Shown here piece by piece: positions 1 to 6,315 of a stretch of 6,681 nucleotides of DNA (position 1 is the first letter of the stretch; each line of letters opens with the position of its first letter). Source of the stretch: Cytophagales bacterium (lineage in GTDB: Bacteria; Bacteroidota; Bacteroidia; Cytophagales; Cyclobacteriaceae); NCBI GenBank assembly GCA_003504855.1, contig DNZD01000114.1, positions 1-6,681 on the forward strand, in the 5' to 3' direction. Position numbers and translations under genes: made by a program. The notes beneath the pieces were generated by a model that saw only the letters and a program-made list of their open reading frames with translations, was not told the DNA's origin and ran no database searches.

Positions 1-38
1 CATGCCTCAGTATCCTTACACAACCCATTCGCTAGATC

Positions 39-1340
39 ATGAAACGAATTTTCCTGCTCCTGCTTTTCCCCATTTCGGTCATGGGGCAACTGACCAAACC
101 AGAGCAAAAAATGGCAGCCTCGGTTGAGGCGCATAAGAAGGAAGCACTCGACCTGCTCCGGGAGGTGGTGAACATCAATAGTGGCAGCATGAATTTTGAC
201 GGGGTGCGAAAAGTTGGTCAAATCTTTCGGACGCGACTGGATGCACTCGGTTTTCAAACCCGCTGGGTGGATGGCGCACCATTTGGGCGCGCAGGCCATC
301 TGGTGGCCGAACACAAAGGCACTGGCAAGACCCTGTTGCTGATTGGTCACCTGGATACCGTGTTTGAGTTAACAAGCCCGTTTCAGGAGTTTACTTATGT
401 GAATGACTCGGTGATGACGGGGCCAGGCGTTGGGGATATGAAGGGCGGCGATGTCGCAATCATATATGCGTTACAAGCATTACAGGATGCCAATGTGTTA
501 AAGGATATGAACGTCATTGTGGTGATGACGGGTGATGAGGAATTGAGTGGTAAGCCGTTGTCGCTGGCTAGGCATGATCTTATTGAAGCTGCGAAGGCGG
601 CAGATATTGCCATTGGCTTTGAAGATGGCGCCGGTGACCCGCGCACCGCAGTGATCGCAAGACGAAGTTCATCCAATTGGGAACTTATGGTGACCGGAAC
701 ACCTGCGCATTCGTCCCAACTATTCACGGAAGCGGTGGGGGCAGGTGCCATTTACGAAGCCAGCCGAATACTCACGGGCTTCTACGAAGCACTTTCCAAA
801 GAGCCTAATCTCACGTTTAACCCCGGACTTATTCTCGGGGGTTCGGCACTTCATCACGACAAGCCCATGGATGCGGGTTCGGCCGAAGGCAAGGCAAATA
901 TTGTTTCGAAAGAGGTTGTCGTTACCGGCGACATTCGGGCCATGTCGCCGGAACAATTGGCAAACACACAGGAAACCATGCGCAAGATTGTAGCGGCCAG
1001 CCTTCCGCGTACCAGAGCCACCATAAGTTTTGGTGAAGGATATCCACCGCTGGCTCCGACGGATGGCAACTACCAATTGCTGAGCTACTTTGATAAGGTG
1101 AGCAAAGACCTGGGGTATGGGCCGGTGGTAGCGGTGCATCCCCGCAAGGCCGGTGCTGCCGACATTTCTTTTACGGCAGGTTATGTTGACATGGCTATGG
1201 ATGGCCTCGGGTTGGGTTCCGCTGGCGGCCACACCGTACATGAGCAAGCGGATCCGCGTACCCTGTCGATGCAAGCTAAACGGGCAGCTGTTCTTTTCTA
1301 CAGACTCACACGGCCTACGAAAGGAATGACGAACAAATGA
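39..1340 (+). CDS. Secreted M20 family metallopeptidase, carboxypeptidase G2-like
   Basis: Predicted two-zinc exopeptidase that removes a C-terminal residue, often glutamate, from peptides or amino-acid conjugates; the exact substrate cannot be read from sequence. Residues 1-16 form a Sec signal peptide (Lys-Arg, then a Leu-rich core, ending VMG before Gln17), so it should act in the periplasm or outside. The M20 motifs are complete and in order: GHLDTV (His104, Asp106), GDMKGG (bridging Asp133), GDEE (catalytic Glu167 and metal ligand Glu168), FEDG (Glu195) and a late GGHTVHE (His401). The middle section around TPAHSS (His224) matches the dimerisation domain, whose His assists the partner active site. 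At 433 residues the length is normal for the family. The start is chosen because the signal peptide begins there; no clear Shine-Dalgarno precedes it. The stop overlaps the next start (ATGA), suggesting co-translation. Family assignment is strong; 'glutamate carboxypeptidase' specificity is inference. Confidence 0.93.
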   Translation: MKRIFLLLLFPISVMGQLTKPEQKMAASVEAHKKEALDLLREVVNINSGSMNFDGVRKVGQIFRTRLDALGFQTRWVDGAPFGRAGHLVAEHKGTGKTLLLIGHLDTVFELTSPFQEFTYVNDSVMTGPGVGDMKGGDVAIIYALQALQDANVLKDMNVIVVMTGDEELSGKPLSLARHDLIEAAKAADIAIGFEDGAGDPRTAVIARRSSSNWELMVTGTPAHSSQLFTEAVGAGAIYEASRILTGFYEALSKEPNLTFNPGLILGGSALHHDKPMDAGSAEGKANIVSKEVVVTGDIRAMSPEQLANTQETMRKIVAASLPRTRATISFGEGYPPLAPTDGNYQLLSYFDKVSKDLGYGPVVAVHPRKAGAADISFTAGYVDMAMDGLGLGSAGGHTVHEQADPRTLSMQAKRAAVLFYRLTRPTKGMTNK

Positions 1341-1969
1341 ACACCTCGCGTTCATCATCGGCGTTTAATGTAATTGCCGGCCTCAGCCTGGAGGCCTTCG
1401 CGGTGTTATTGTACAATCCCATTAACAACTATTTCTACAACCGGGGTAGCTGGCCCCTTGGGCCATTTATCCTGGCAGTGATCTATGCGGCTGGTATCTA
1501 TTTTATTTTCAAAAGCAGCCTTAAGCAATGGTATAAATACCTGTTGTCATACTGGTGGATGGCCCTGGTGGCCTGGTATGGCATACAGGCGGGTGTTGAT
1601 TATGTGCAAGAGTGGCGCGCTTATCGATATGAAGCTTATCTGATTCCGGAAGGCTATCATGGTAAGATTGAGATTAATTTTGGCCAACCAGCGGGAATTG
1701 AACCCCGCATAGAGGCAGATGAAGTAGTGCTTACCCTGGATACCCTGGGCAGGCTAGACAGCAGGTATGTTAGACCCATCACCCGGTTTTTTAATGAAGC
1801 GTATCCTCGCTTTTATTATGTAGATGCCAACGGGGTCCGGACTTCACTGAAACGGGTAGGAGAAGAGGGAATCAAACCGGAAGAGGTATTTGTAGAGTTT
1901 TTGAAAAACAATCCTACCCACCGGGAGTTTCTGATTTGCACGCAGGCCGAACATAAGGCCTACTTTTGA
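1337..1969 (+). CDS. Small membrane protein with C-terminal DUF6843-like domain
   Basis: Function unknown. The 210-residue protein has about three hydrophobic segments in its N-terminal half: roughly residues 10-26, 40-58 (starting PLGPF) and 68-86 (rich in Trp and Tyr). From about residue 95 a soluble domain follows, beginning YLIPEGYHGKIEINFGQPAG. The pattern 'IP-x-GY-x-G-x-I-x-I-x-FG', then a strand-turn 'LTLDTLGRLDS', resembles the DUF6843 domain seen in Bacteroidota envelope proteins; this is recalled family knowledge and only moderately certain. The C-terminus ends in CTQAEHKAYF. The start codon overlaps the stop of the upstream peptidase in ATGA, so the two are probably translated together, but that need not mean a shared function. 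There is no signal peptidase site; the first hydrophobic segment would act as an anchor. An inner-membrane protein with a folded C-terminal domain is the best description; the side on which that domain lies is not resolved. Confidence 0.85.
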   Translation: MNTSRSSSAFNVIAGLSLEAFAVLLYNPINNYFYNRGSWPLGPFILAVIYAAGIYFIFKSSLKQWYKYLLSYWWMALVAWYGIQAGVDYVQEWRAYRYEAYLIPEGYHGKIEINFGQPAGIEPRIEADEVVLTLDTLGRLDSRYVRPITRFFNEAYPRFYYVDANGVRTSLKRVGEEGIKPEEVFVEFLKNNPTHREFLICTQAEHKAYF

Positions 1970-1975
1970 TAGCGT

Positions 1976-2122
1976 CTAATCGAGGATATGCATCACCACC
2001 CAGTATTTGTAGGCAATGAGGGCCTTGTCCCGTTTGGAGAGTCGGTTCATGTCCAGCTTACTAAGGCTGGGAAGAAACAACTTATTGAGTTTGGCAAGGA
2101 TTTTAAAGCCCAGCTTCTTCAT
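1976..2122 (-). CDS. 48-residue basic conserved small protein
   Basis: Short reverse-strand gene that a 60-residue cutoff would miss. It reads MKKLGFKILAKLNKLFLPSL, then SKLDMNRLSKRDKALIAYKY and ends WVVMHILD followed by TAG. It is strongly basic at the N-terminus and follows the pattern K-x-x-F-K-x-LAK-x-NK-x-x-LPS, then a Ser-Lys/Leu-rich linker, then KALIAY+xWV and a C-terminal LD. I recognise this pattern from roughly 50-residue proteins found across Bacteroidota, sometimes labelled 'SsrA-binding protein' in databases, although they lack the SmpB fold length; the true role is unknown. An in-frame TGA lies three codons upstream of the ATG (ACC TGA CTG TTC ATG), so the start is well fixed. 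The gene converges on the membrane-protein gene with a 6-nt gap and diverges from truA with 60 bp between starts. The overlapping plus-strand frame (1988-2179) has no recognisable features. Confidence rests on the remembered pattern, not on a search. Confidence 0.75.
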   Translation of the reverse strand: MKKLGFKILAKLNKLFLPSLSKLDMNRLSKRDKALIAYKYWVVMHILD

Positions 2123-2182
2123 GAACAGTCAGGTTTAGGTCGGTTGGCCATTCAAGATACAATTTTCTTTCTGAGCTGAATA

Positions 2183-2992
2183 ATGAACGCAACGCGATAC
2201 TTCTTCCATATCGGCTATCAGGGCACTGCCTATCGCGGCTGGCAAAGGCAGGCCAGGGGCACCAGTGTGCAAGGAGTTATCGAAGGTATCATGACCAAGG
2301 CGCTGAAGCAACCGGTTTCCATCATGGGCTGTGGCCGCACCGATGCGTTGGTACATGCCAGCCAGTTTTTCTTCCACAGCGATCTGAAGTATTCCGGTGA
2401 CTACGACCTCTTGTTCAGGTTGAACAAACAACTGCCTTCCGATATTTCAATGTTCGACATGTTTCCGATGGCACCCCGTCAGCATGCCCGATATGATGCC
2501 ACCCGCAGGACTTACGATTACTTTATCCACACCCGCAAGGATCCTTTCATTGACCCACTCAGTTCCTTGTACCTGACTCCAGACCTGCAACTGGATAAGA
2601 TGCAGGCGGCCGCAGGATTGTTGCTGAAGTACACTGATTACCACGCACTCTGCACGGTACCTGGAGATCACCACAACACGCTGTGTCAGGTTTCATCGGC
2701 ACAATGGTTCCACAACAGGGCAGGAGACAAGTTCAGATTCCAGATCAGCGCCAACCGGTTTCTGGGCAAGATGGTGCGCATACTCGTTGGTAATATGATC
2801 CGGATTGGCATCGGTGAGATGACTGTCGATGAGTTGGAACATCGCCTGATCACCAAACGGTCGAAGGAACCATTGAACGTAGCTTTCCCTCAGGGTCTTT
2901 ACCTTACCAAGGTAGACTACCCGTACCTCGACATCACACCCCGGTGGGTGTTTGATGCGCAGCCGAAATCCGATGTGTGGATCAGCGTGTAG
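2183..2992 (+). CDS. truA: tRNA pseudouridine synthase A (TruA family)
   Basis: Cytoplasmic enzyme expected to convert uridines 38-40 in the tRNA anticodon stem-loop to pseudouridine. The 269-residue length is typical. The N-terminus has the TruA opening, a GYQGTAYRGWQRQ motif (residues 11-23) followed by SVQGVIE. The catalytic loop is GCGRTDALVHA (residues 49-59), with Arg52 and nucleophile Asp54. The conserved Tyr segment RRTYDYF lies at 108-114, a Cys-containing strand TLCQVSSAQW at 166-175, and the second-domain signature FQISANRFLGKMVRILVGNM at 186-205. It ends with the usual PQGLYLTKVDYPYL. One point is odd: the loop has Leu56 where most TruA proteins have Gly (RTDAGVHA), and it continues SQFFFH, which suggests a divergent Bacteroidota paralogue. 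Its target positions may therefore differ from E. coli TruA. The short leader has no clear Shine-Dalgarno. Its last 11 bp overlap the end of the opposing DUF885 gene. Confidence 0.93.
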   Translation: MNATRYFFHIGYQGTAYRGWQRQARGTSVQGVIEGIMTKALKQPVSIMGCGRTDALVHASQFFFHSDLKYSGDYDLLFRLNKQLPSDISMFDMFPMAPRQHARYDATRRTYDYFIHTRKDPFIDPLSSLYLTPDLQLDKMQAAAGLLLKYTDYHALCTVPGDHHNTLCQVSSAQWFHNRAGDKFRFQISANRFLGKMVRILVGNMIRIGIGEMTVDELEHRLITKRSKEPLNVAFPQGLYLTKVDYPYLDITPRWVFDAQPKSDVWISV

Positions 2993-4646
2993 CTGACTGA
3001 AACAATGCCTCCCGCATCAACGCCGGCGGCATATTGCCAATCTTCAGTAATTTTTCGTGGAAGTCGGTTAAGGTAAACCGGGGTCCCATCAATTTGCGGT
3101 AGTCTTCCCGCATAGCCAGTATTTCGGTCATCCCCATGAAGTAGCCAATGAAGTAACCGGGGGAGGCAGAAGAAGAGTCCACTTCCAGTTGCGCCGCCCA
3201 CCGAAGGAAGCCAACCTGATCGGTCATCAGTTTGATGGCATCCTCGTAAGAAAGCTGGCCGGTGTGCATGCCCACATCGTAGATCACGCGGGCGTTGCGC
3301 CACAGCCGAAGCTGCAATTGGCGCAGGTGAATACGTTCGGTAGGAAAAAATCCGGTCTCCTGCATCAGTTGTTCATTGTACAAACCCCAGCCCTCACTGA
3401 AAATGGAGATGCCATGGTTCTTACGGAAGGGACGCTCATTGTGCATCTGGTATAAACCCTGCACGTGATGACCGCCATACGTCTCGTGGGGAGCGGTAAC
3501 AATGATTACGCCATAGTCGTGTTCAACCAGGTATTCCTGCTTACGTTGCTCAGGCCATTGGTGTTCAAATGGGTTAATCATCCATTCTGAAGTGAAGATG
3601 CTATCCTTGTCCTTGCCTCTAGCAATGGAGAAGTTGCCATAGTACGATGTCTTGCGCAGGTACTCTGCCCGTGGCACCACCCGGACGCGCTCAGGCCAGG
3701 GGATAGGTATCAGGTTTTTGCCCACGATATGTTCCCGCGATTTGTCTACCCAATACTGGTGGGCCTGAATCATGCTATCGGGAGACGGATAATCGTTTTT
3801 GATATCACGGGCCAATTCCTGCCAGGTCTTTTTGGGGTCAATGGTCTTTGCCAGTGCCTCCAGTTCTTTTACGGTTTTGTTAAACTGGCTCCAGCCAAAT
3901 CGGTACAGACTGTCGGAGCCGTAGGTGATCAGGTATTCGTCGCGAAGCATCTCCTCATACGCAGCTTTGCCAATGCCAAATTCTCCCTGCGGAAGTCGGG
4001 GTAAATCATTTTTGAGGTAGGTGATGAACTCGTCCAGCGACTTACCCGCCGCTTGGGTCAGTTGGGTGAGTGTATCGGCGCGGCTTCCTGCTTGGGCAAT
4101 AAACGCAGGTAAGTCGCGATCGAACAATACTTTGCCATTTTCAGCCATAAACAAACTAAGTTCCTGAAAACGGGGAATGTACGTGTTGAGCAATTTCTGT
4201 CCGTTGGACAATTGTTCAGGCACCAGTCGCAGTCGTTTTTCAACTTCGTTCAATTTGGCATCCAGTTTACCAGGTCGCTCTATTAATCCGGATATCTGCG
4301 TAAAAACCATAAACAACCGCGGGTTTTTGGTCCAGGGCTTCATGGACCCCTGACGCAATTCCCGGCCCCGGAGGATGCTATGAGCGAATTTCCAATCAAC
4401 CAAATCGTCACCTTTCAGTTGTTCCTTCGGAATAGCCTCGAGTCTTTTCAGTAAGGATGTTGTGCGGGAAAGCTGTTCAGAAAAATAGGCCTCGCTCAGG
4501 GTCCGGTCTCCGGCTTCCTCTTCTTCCTCAGCAGAAAACTGAACCAGAAAATCCCGTAGTTGGCCAGAAGCATCTGAGCCTGATTGCGGACCGGAACATG
4601 ACGCCACCAACACCAGGGTCAGCAACAAGTAACGAAGGTTGTTCAT
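2982..4646 (-). CDS. DUF885 family lipoprotein, predicted zinc-dependent hydrolase/peptidase
   Basis: A 554-residue member of DUF885, a family of exported proteins thought to be metallopeptidases. The open frame extends 39 codons further upstream to a GTG, but the ATG at 4646 starts a clean lipoprotein signal peptide: MNNLRYLLLTLVLVASC, with lipobox VASC and lipidated Cys17. Residues after Cys are Ser-Gly-Pro-Gln, without the acidic run used as a surface-export signal in some Bacteroidota, so a periplasm-facing location is more likely. A five-Glu run lies at 40-44. The predicted zinc site is HETYGGHH at 387-394 (family form HExxPGHH, with Gly replacing Pro here) followed by EGWGLYNE at 418-425. 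Near the C-terminus, SPGYFIGYFMGMTEILAMR and the FHEKLLKIGNMPPALMREAL segment match the DUF885 ending. It diverges from the second M20 peptidase and converges, with overlap, on truA. Family assignment is firm; substrate is unknown. Confidence 0.9.
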   Translation of the reverse strand: MNNLRYLLLTLVLVASCSGPQSGSDASGQLRDFLVQFSAEEEEEAGDRTLSEAYFSEQLSRTTSLLKRLEAIPKEQLKGDDLVDWKFAHSILRGRELRQGSMKPWTKNPRLFMVFTQISGLIERPGKLDAKLNEVEKRLRLVPEQLSNGQKLLNTYIPRFQELSLFMAENGKVLFDRDLPAFIAQAGSRADTLTQLTQAAGKSLDEFITYLKNDLPRLPQGEFGIGKAAYEEMLRDEYLITYGSDSLYRFGWSQFNKTVKELEALAKTIDPKKTWQELARDIKNDYPSPDSMIQAHQYWVDKSREHIVGKNLIPIPWPERVRVVPRAEYLRKTSYYGNFSIARGKDKDSIFTSEWMINPFEHQWPEQRKQEYLVEHDYGVIIVTAPHETYGGHHVQGLYQMHNERPFRKNHGISIFSEGWGLYNEQLMQETGFFPTERIHLRQLQLRLWRNARVIYDVGMHTGQLSYEDAIKLMTDQVGFLRWAAQLEVDSSSASPGYFIGYFMGMTEILAMREDYRKLMGPRFTLTDFHEKLLKIGNMPPALMREALFQSATR

Positions 4647-4702
4647 AACAAAGGATTTTTGACTTTGGGAAGATACAAATTGCCAGCTATCCCGGTCACA
4701 GA

Positions 4703-4721
4703 ATTTTACCGATGGTAAAAT
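4703..4721. promoter_or_regulatory. Perfect inverted repeat, candidate operator
   Basis: ATTTTACC-GAT-GGTAAAAT forms a perfect 8-bp inverted repeat around a 3-nt centre. It lies in the 117-bp region between the divergent DUF885 and M20 dipeptidase starts, 57 bp from the DUF885 ATG and 42 bp from the M20 ATG. A dyad of this size between two divergent promoters is typical of a binding site for a dimeric repressor or activator that could control both genes. It is unlikely to be a terminator because no transcript is expected to end between two divergent starts. The regulator is not identifiable from this window. Confidence 0.5.
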
Positions 4722-4733
4722 GGGTTGAAAGTG

Positions 4734-4741
4734 TATTTTTA
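4734..4741 (+). promoter_or_regulatory. Weak candidate -7 element for the M20 dipeptidase gene
   Basis: TATTTTTA matches five of the six fixed positions of the Bacteroidota -7 consensus TAnnTTTG and lies 22 nt before the ATG at 4764. No good TTG is found at the expected -33 spacing; that position falls at the right arm of the inverted repeat. This is AT-rich sequence, so a chance match is quite possible. Confidence 0.2.
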
Positions 4742-4763
4742 CAAATGGCCTAAACCCTGTCAC

Positions 4764-6314
4764 ATGAGACTGATCCCGATTCTTCTCCTAATCACCTCGC
4801 TTGCCTTTGCACAACAAGTACCTGTTAAGAATTATGTCAACAAACCTGAAAATCAGCAGCGGTGGCTGAATGAATACCGGGAATTTCTTTCCATACCCAA
4901 TGTGCTGGGCGACTCGCTAAACATGATCCGGAACGCCAACTGGATTAAGGGTTTTCTGGAGCGAAAAGGGATAAAAGCCCAACTACTGTCCTCCGGACAA
5001 TCCGGGTCAGCTCCGGTAGTATATGGAGAAGTCAAAACACCGGGTGCGAAAACTACACTTGCGTTTTATGCCCATTATGATGGTCAACCGGTAAACCCAA
5101 AACAGTGGGCAGAAGGACTGGAACCATTTAACCCCGTATTGGCCACCGACCGTCTGGACCGCGGCGGCAAAATCATTCCCTTTCCGAAAGATGAGCCTGC
5201 CAAACCCAGTGATCGATTGTATGGCCGTGGTTCTTCTGACGATAAGGCTGGTGTCTTTGCTATCATGGCTGCCTACGAAGCCCTGTATGCCTCGGGGGCC
5301 AAGCCTACCGTGAACATCAAGTTCTTCTTTGAAGGAGAAGAAGAAGCCGGTTCGATCCATCTGGCTGATATCTTCATGAAATATAAAGACCTGATCCAGG
5401 CCGACCAATGGGTGATCTGTGACGGACCCCGGCATATCACGGGCCGAAAGCAGATCGTGTTTGGTGTGCGTGGAGATGTGAATGTGGATATCAAGGTATA
5501 CGGTTCCAAAAGACCGCTGCACAGTGGCAACTACGGCAATTGGGCGCCTAACCCTGCCATGCGATTGGTGCAACTGCTGGCTTCGATGAAAGATGAGAAG
5601 GGCATGGTCACTATTCCCGGATTCTATGACGATGTTACTCCCTTATCAGAGACGGAGCGCAAGGCAGTAGCTGCCATACCTCCAGTGGAGAGCATCCTGC
5701 AGGAAGACCTGGCACTGGCTCGGCCAGATGGAGATGGACGGAGCTTTATGGAGTTGCTTACCATCCCGACATTAAATATCAATGGCATTCAAAGTGCGAA
5801 CGTTGGCGCAATGGCAGCGAATGTCATTCCCACCGAAGCCACCGCTGTGATCGACCTCAGGCTTGTAGCCGGCAACGATGCCGACCGTCAGGTCAATAAG
5901 TTGATCGCCTACGTGCAGAGCAAGGGCTATACCGTACTGGACCACGAGCCTACCGATACCGAACGTAAGCAGTTTCCGCTCATCGCAAAGATCACCAAAC
6001 GAAAGGGGGGATACAATGCACAGCGCACGCCTATGGATTTGCCTATCGCGCAACAGATTGCCAAGGCCATGGAGCGTACCGTTGACTATCCCATCATCAG
6101 GGTTCCATCAGCAGGAGGAAGCCTCCCGTTATTTCTATACGAGCAGTTGCTGCACACGCAGCCGATAACTATTCCGGTAGTAAACTACGACAACAACCAA
6201 CACGCCGAGAATGAAAACATCATGCTGAAATACCTGTGGGAAGGAATTGAGACCATGGCTGCCGTGATGCAGGTGGAGCAACCGGTGACCGTGGCACCGT
6301 CGAAAAAGCGATAG
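4764..6314 (+). CDS. Secreted M20 family dipeptidase-type metallopeptidase
   Basis: Predicted two-zinc dipeptidase or aminoacylase-like hydrolase of M20, in the group with the HYDGQPV motif (PepV/carnosinase-like). The frame is open 13 codons further up, but the ATG at 4764 begins a clean signal peptide, MRLIPILLLITSLAFA with cleavage before Gln17, so it is preferred; the mature protein would be exported. Metal and catalytic motifs are all present: HYDGQPV (His104, Asp106), GRGSSDDK (bridging Asp159), EGEEEAGS (catalytic Glu193 and ligand Glu194), CDGP (Asp220), the dimer-domain LHSGNYG (His253) and a final QHAENE (His480). The active-site loop reads DDKAG rather than the usual DDKG, a mild change. 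At 516 residues it is at the longer end, as usual for exported forms. It is a different subfamily from the M20 protein at the left of the window, not a recent duplicate. It diverges from the DUF885 gene across a shared region with a palindrome, and ends one base from the opposing kinase gene. Confidence 0.93.
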   Translation: MRLIPILLLITSLAFAQQVPVKNYVNKPENQQRWLNEYREFLSIPNVLGDSLNMIRNANWIKGFLERKGIKAQLLSSGQSGSAPVVYGEVKTPGAKTTLAFYAHYDGQPVNPKQWAEGLEPFNPVLATDRLDRGGKIIPFPKDEPAKPSDRLYGRGSSDDKAGVFAIMAAYEALYASGAKPTVNIKFFFEGEEEAGSIHLADIFMKYKDLIQADQWVICDGPRHITGRKQIVFGVRGDVNVDIKVYGSKRPLHSGNYGNWAPNPAMRLVQLLASMKDEKGMVTIPGFYDDVTPLSETERKAVAAIPPVESILQEDLALARPDGDGRSFMELLTIPTLNINGIQSANVGAMAANVIPTEATAVIDLRLVAGNDADRQVNKLIAYVQSKGYTVLDHEPTDTERKQFPLIAKITKRKGGYNAQRTPMDLPIAQQIAKAMERTVDYPIIRVPSAGGSLPLFLYEQLLHTQPITIPVVNYDNNQHAENENIMLKYLWEGIETMAAVMQVEQPVTVAPSKKR

Positions 6315-6315
6315 T

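Noticed and set aside
3..35. Possible 3' tail of an upstream gene ending TAG at 33-35
   Set aside because: Only ten codons are visible and any frame this short is open by chance; nothing identifies a product.
819..843. Hairpin-like CCCCG...CGGGG with a 10-nt loop
   Set aside because: Lies inside the M20 coding sequence with no T-run and encodes ordinary conserved residues; probably chance.
720..1358. Minus-strand 212-codon open frame
   Set aside because: Lies wholly opposite the well-supported M20 peptidase and its neighbour's start; its product is rich in Arg, Cys and His with no family pattern, as expected of an antisense shadow.
1988..2179. Plus-strand 63-codon open frame
   Set aside because: No recognisable domain or start context; the minus strand of the same stretch holds a much more convincing conserved-looking 48-residue gene.
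2123..2182. Divergent promoters between the small gene and truA
   Set aside because: The region must hold both promoters, but I found no good TTG-N19-TAnnTTTG match on either strand, so no element is called.
5007..5573. Minus-strand 188-codon open frame
   Set aside because: Opposite the conserved core of the M20 dipeptidase, with no domain pattern of its own.
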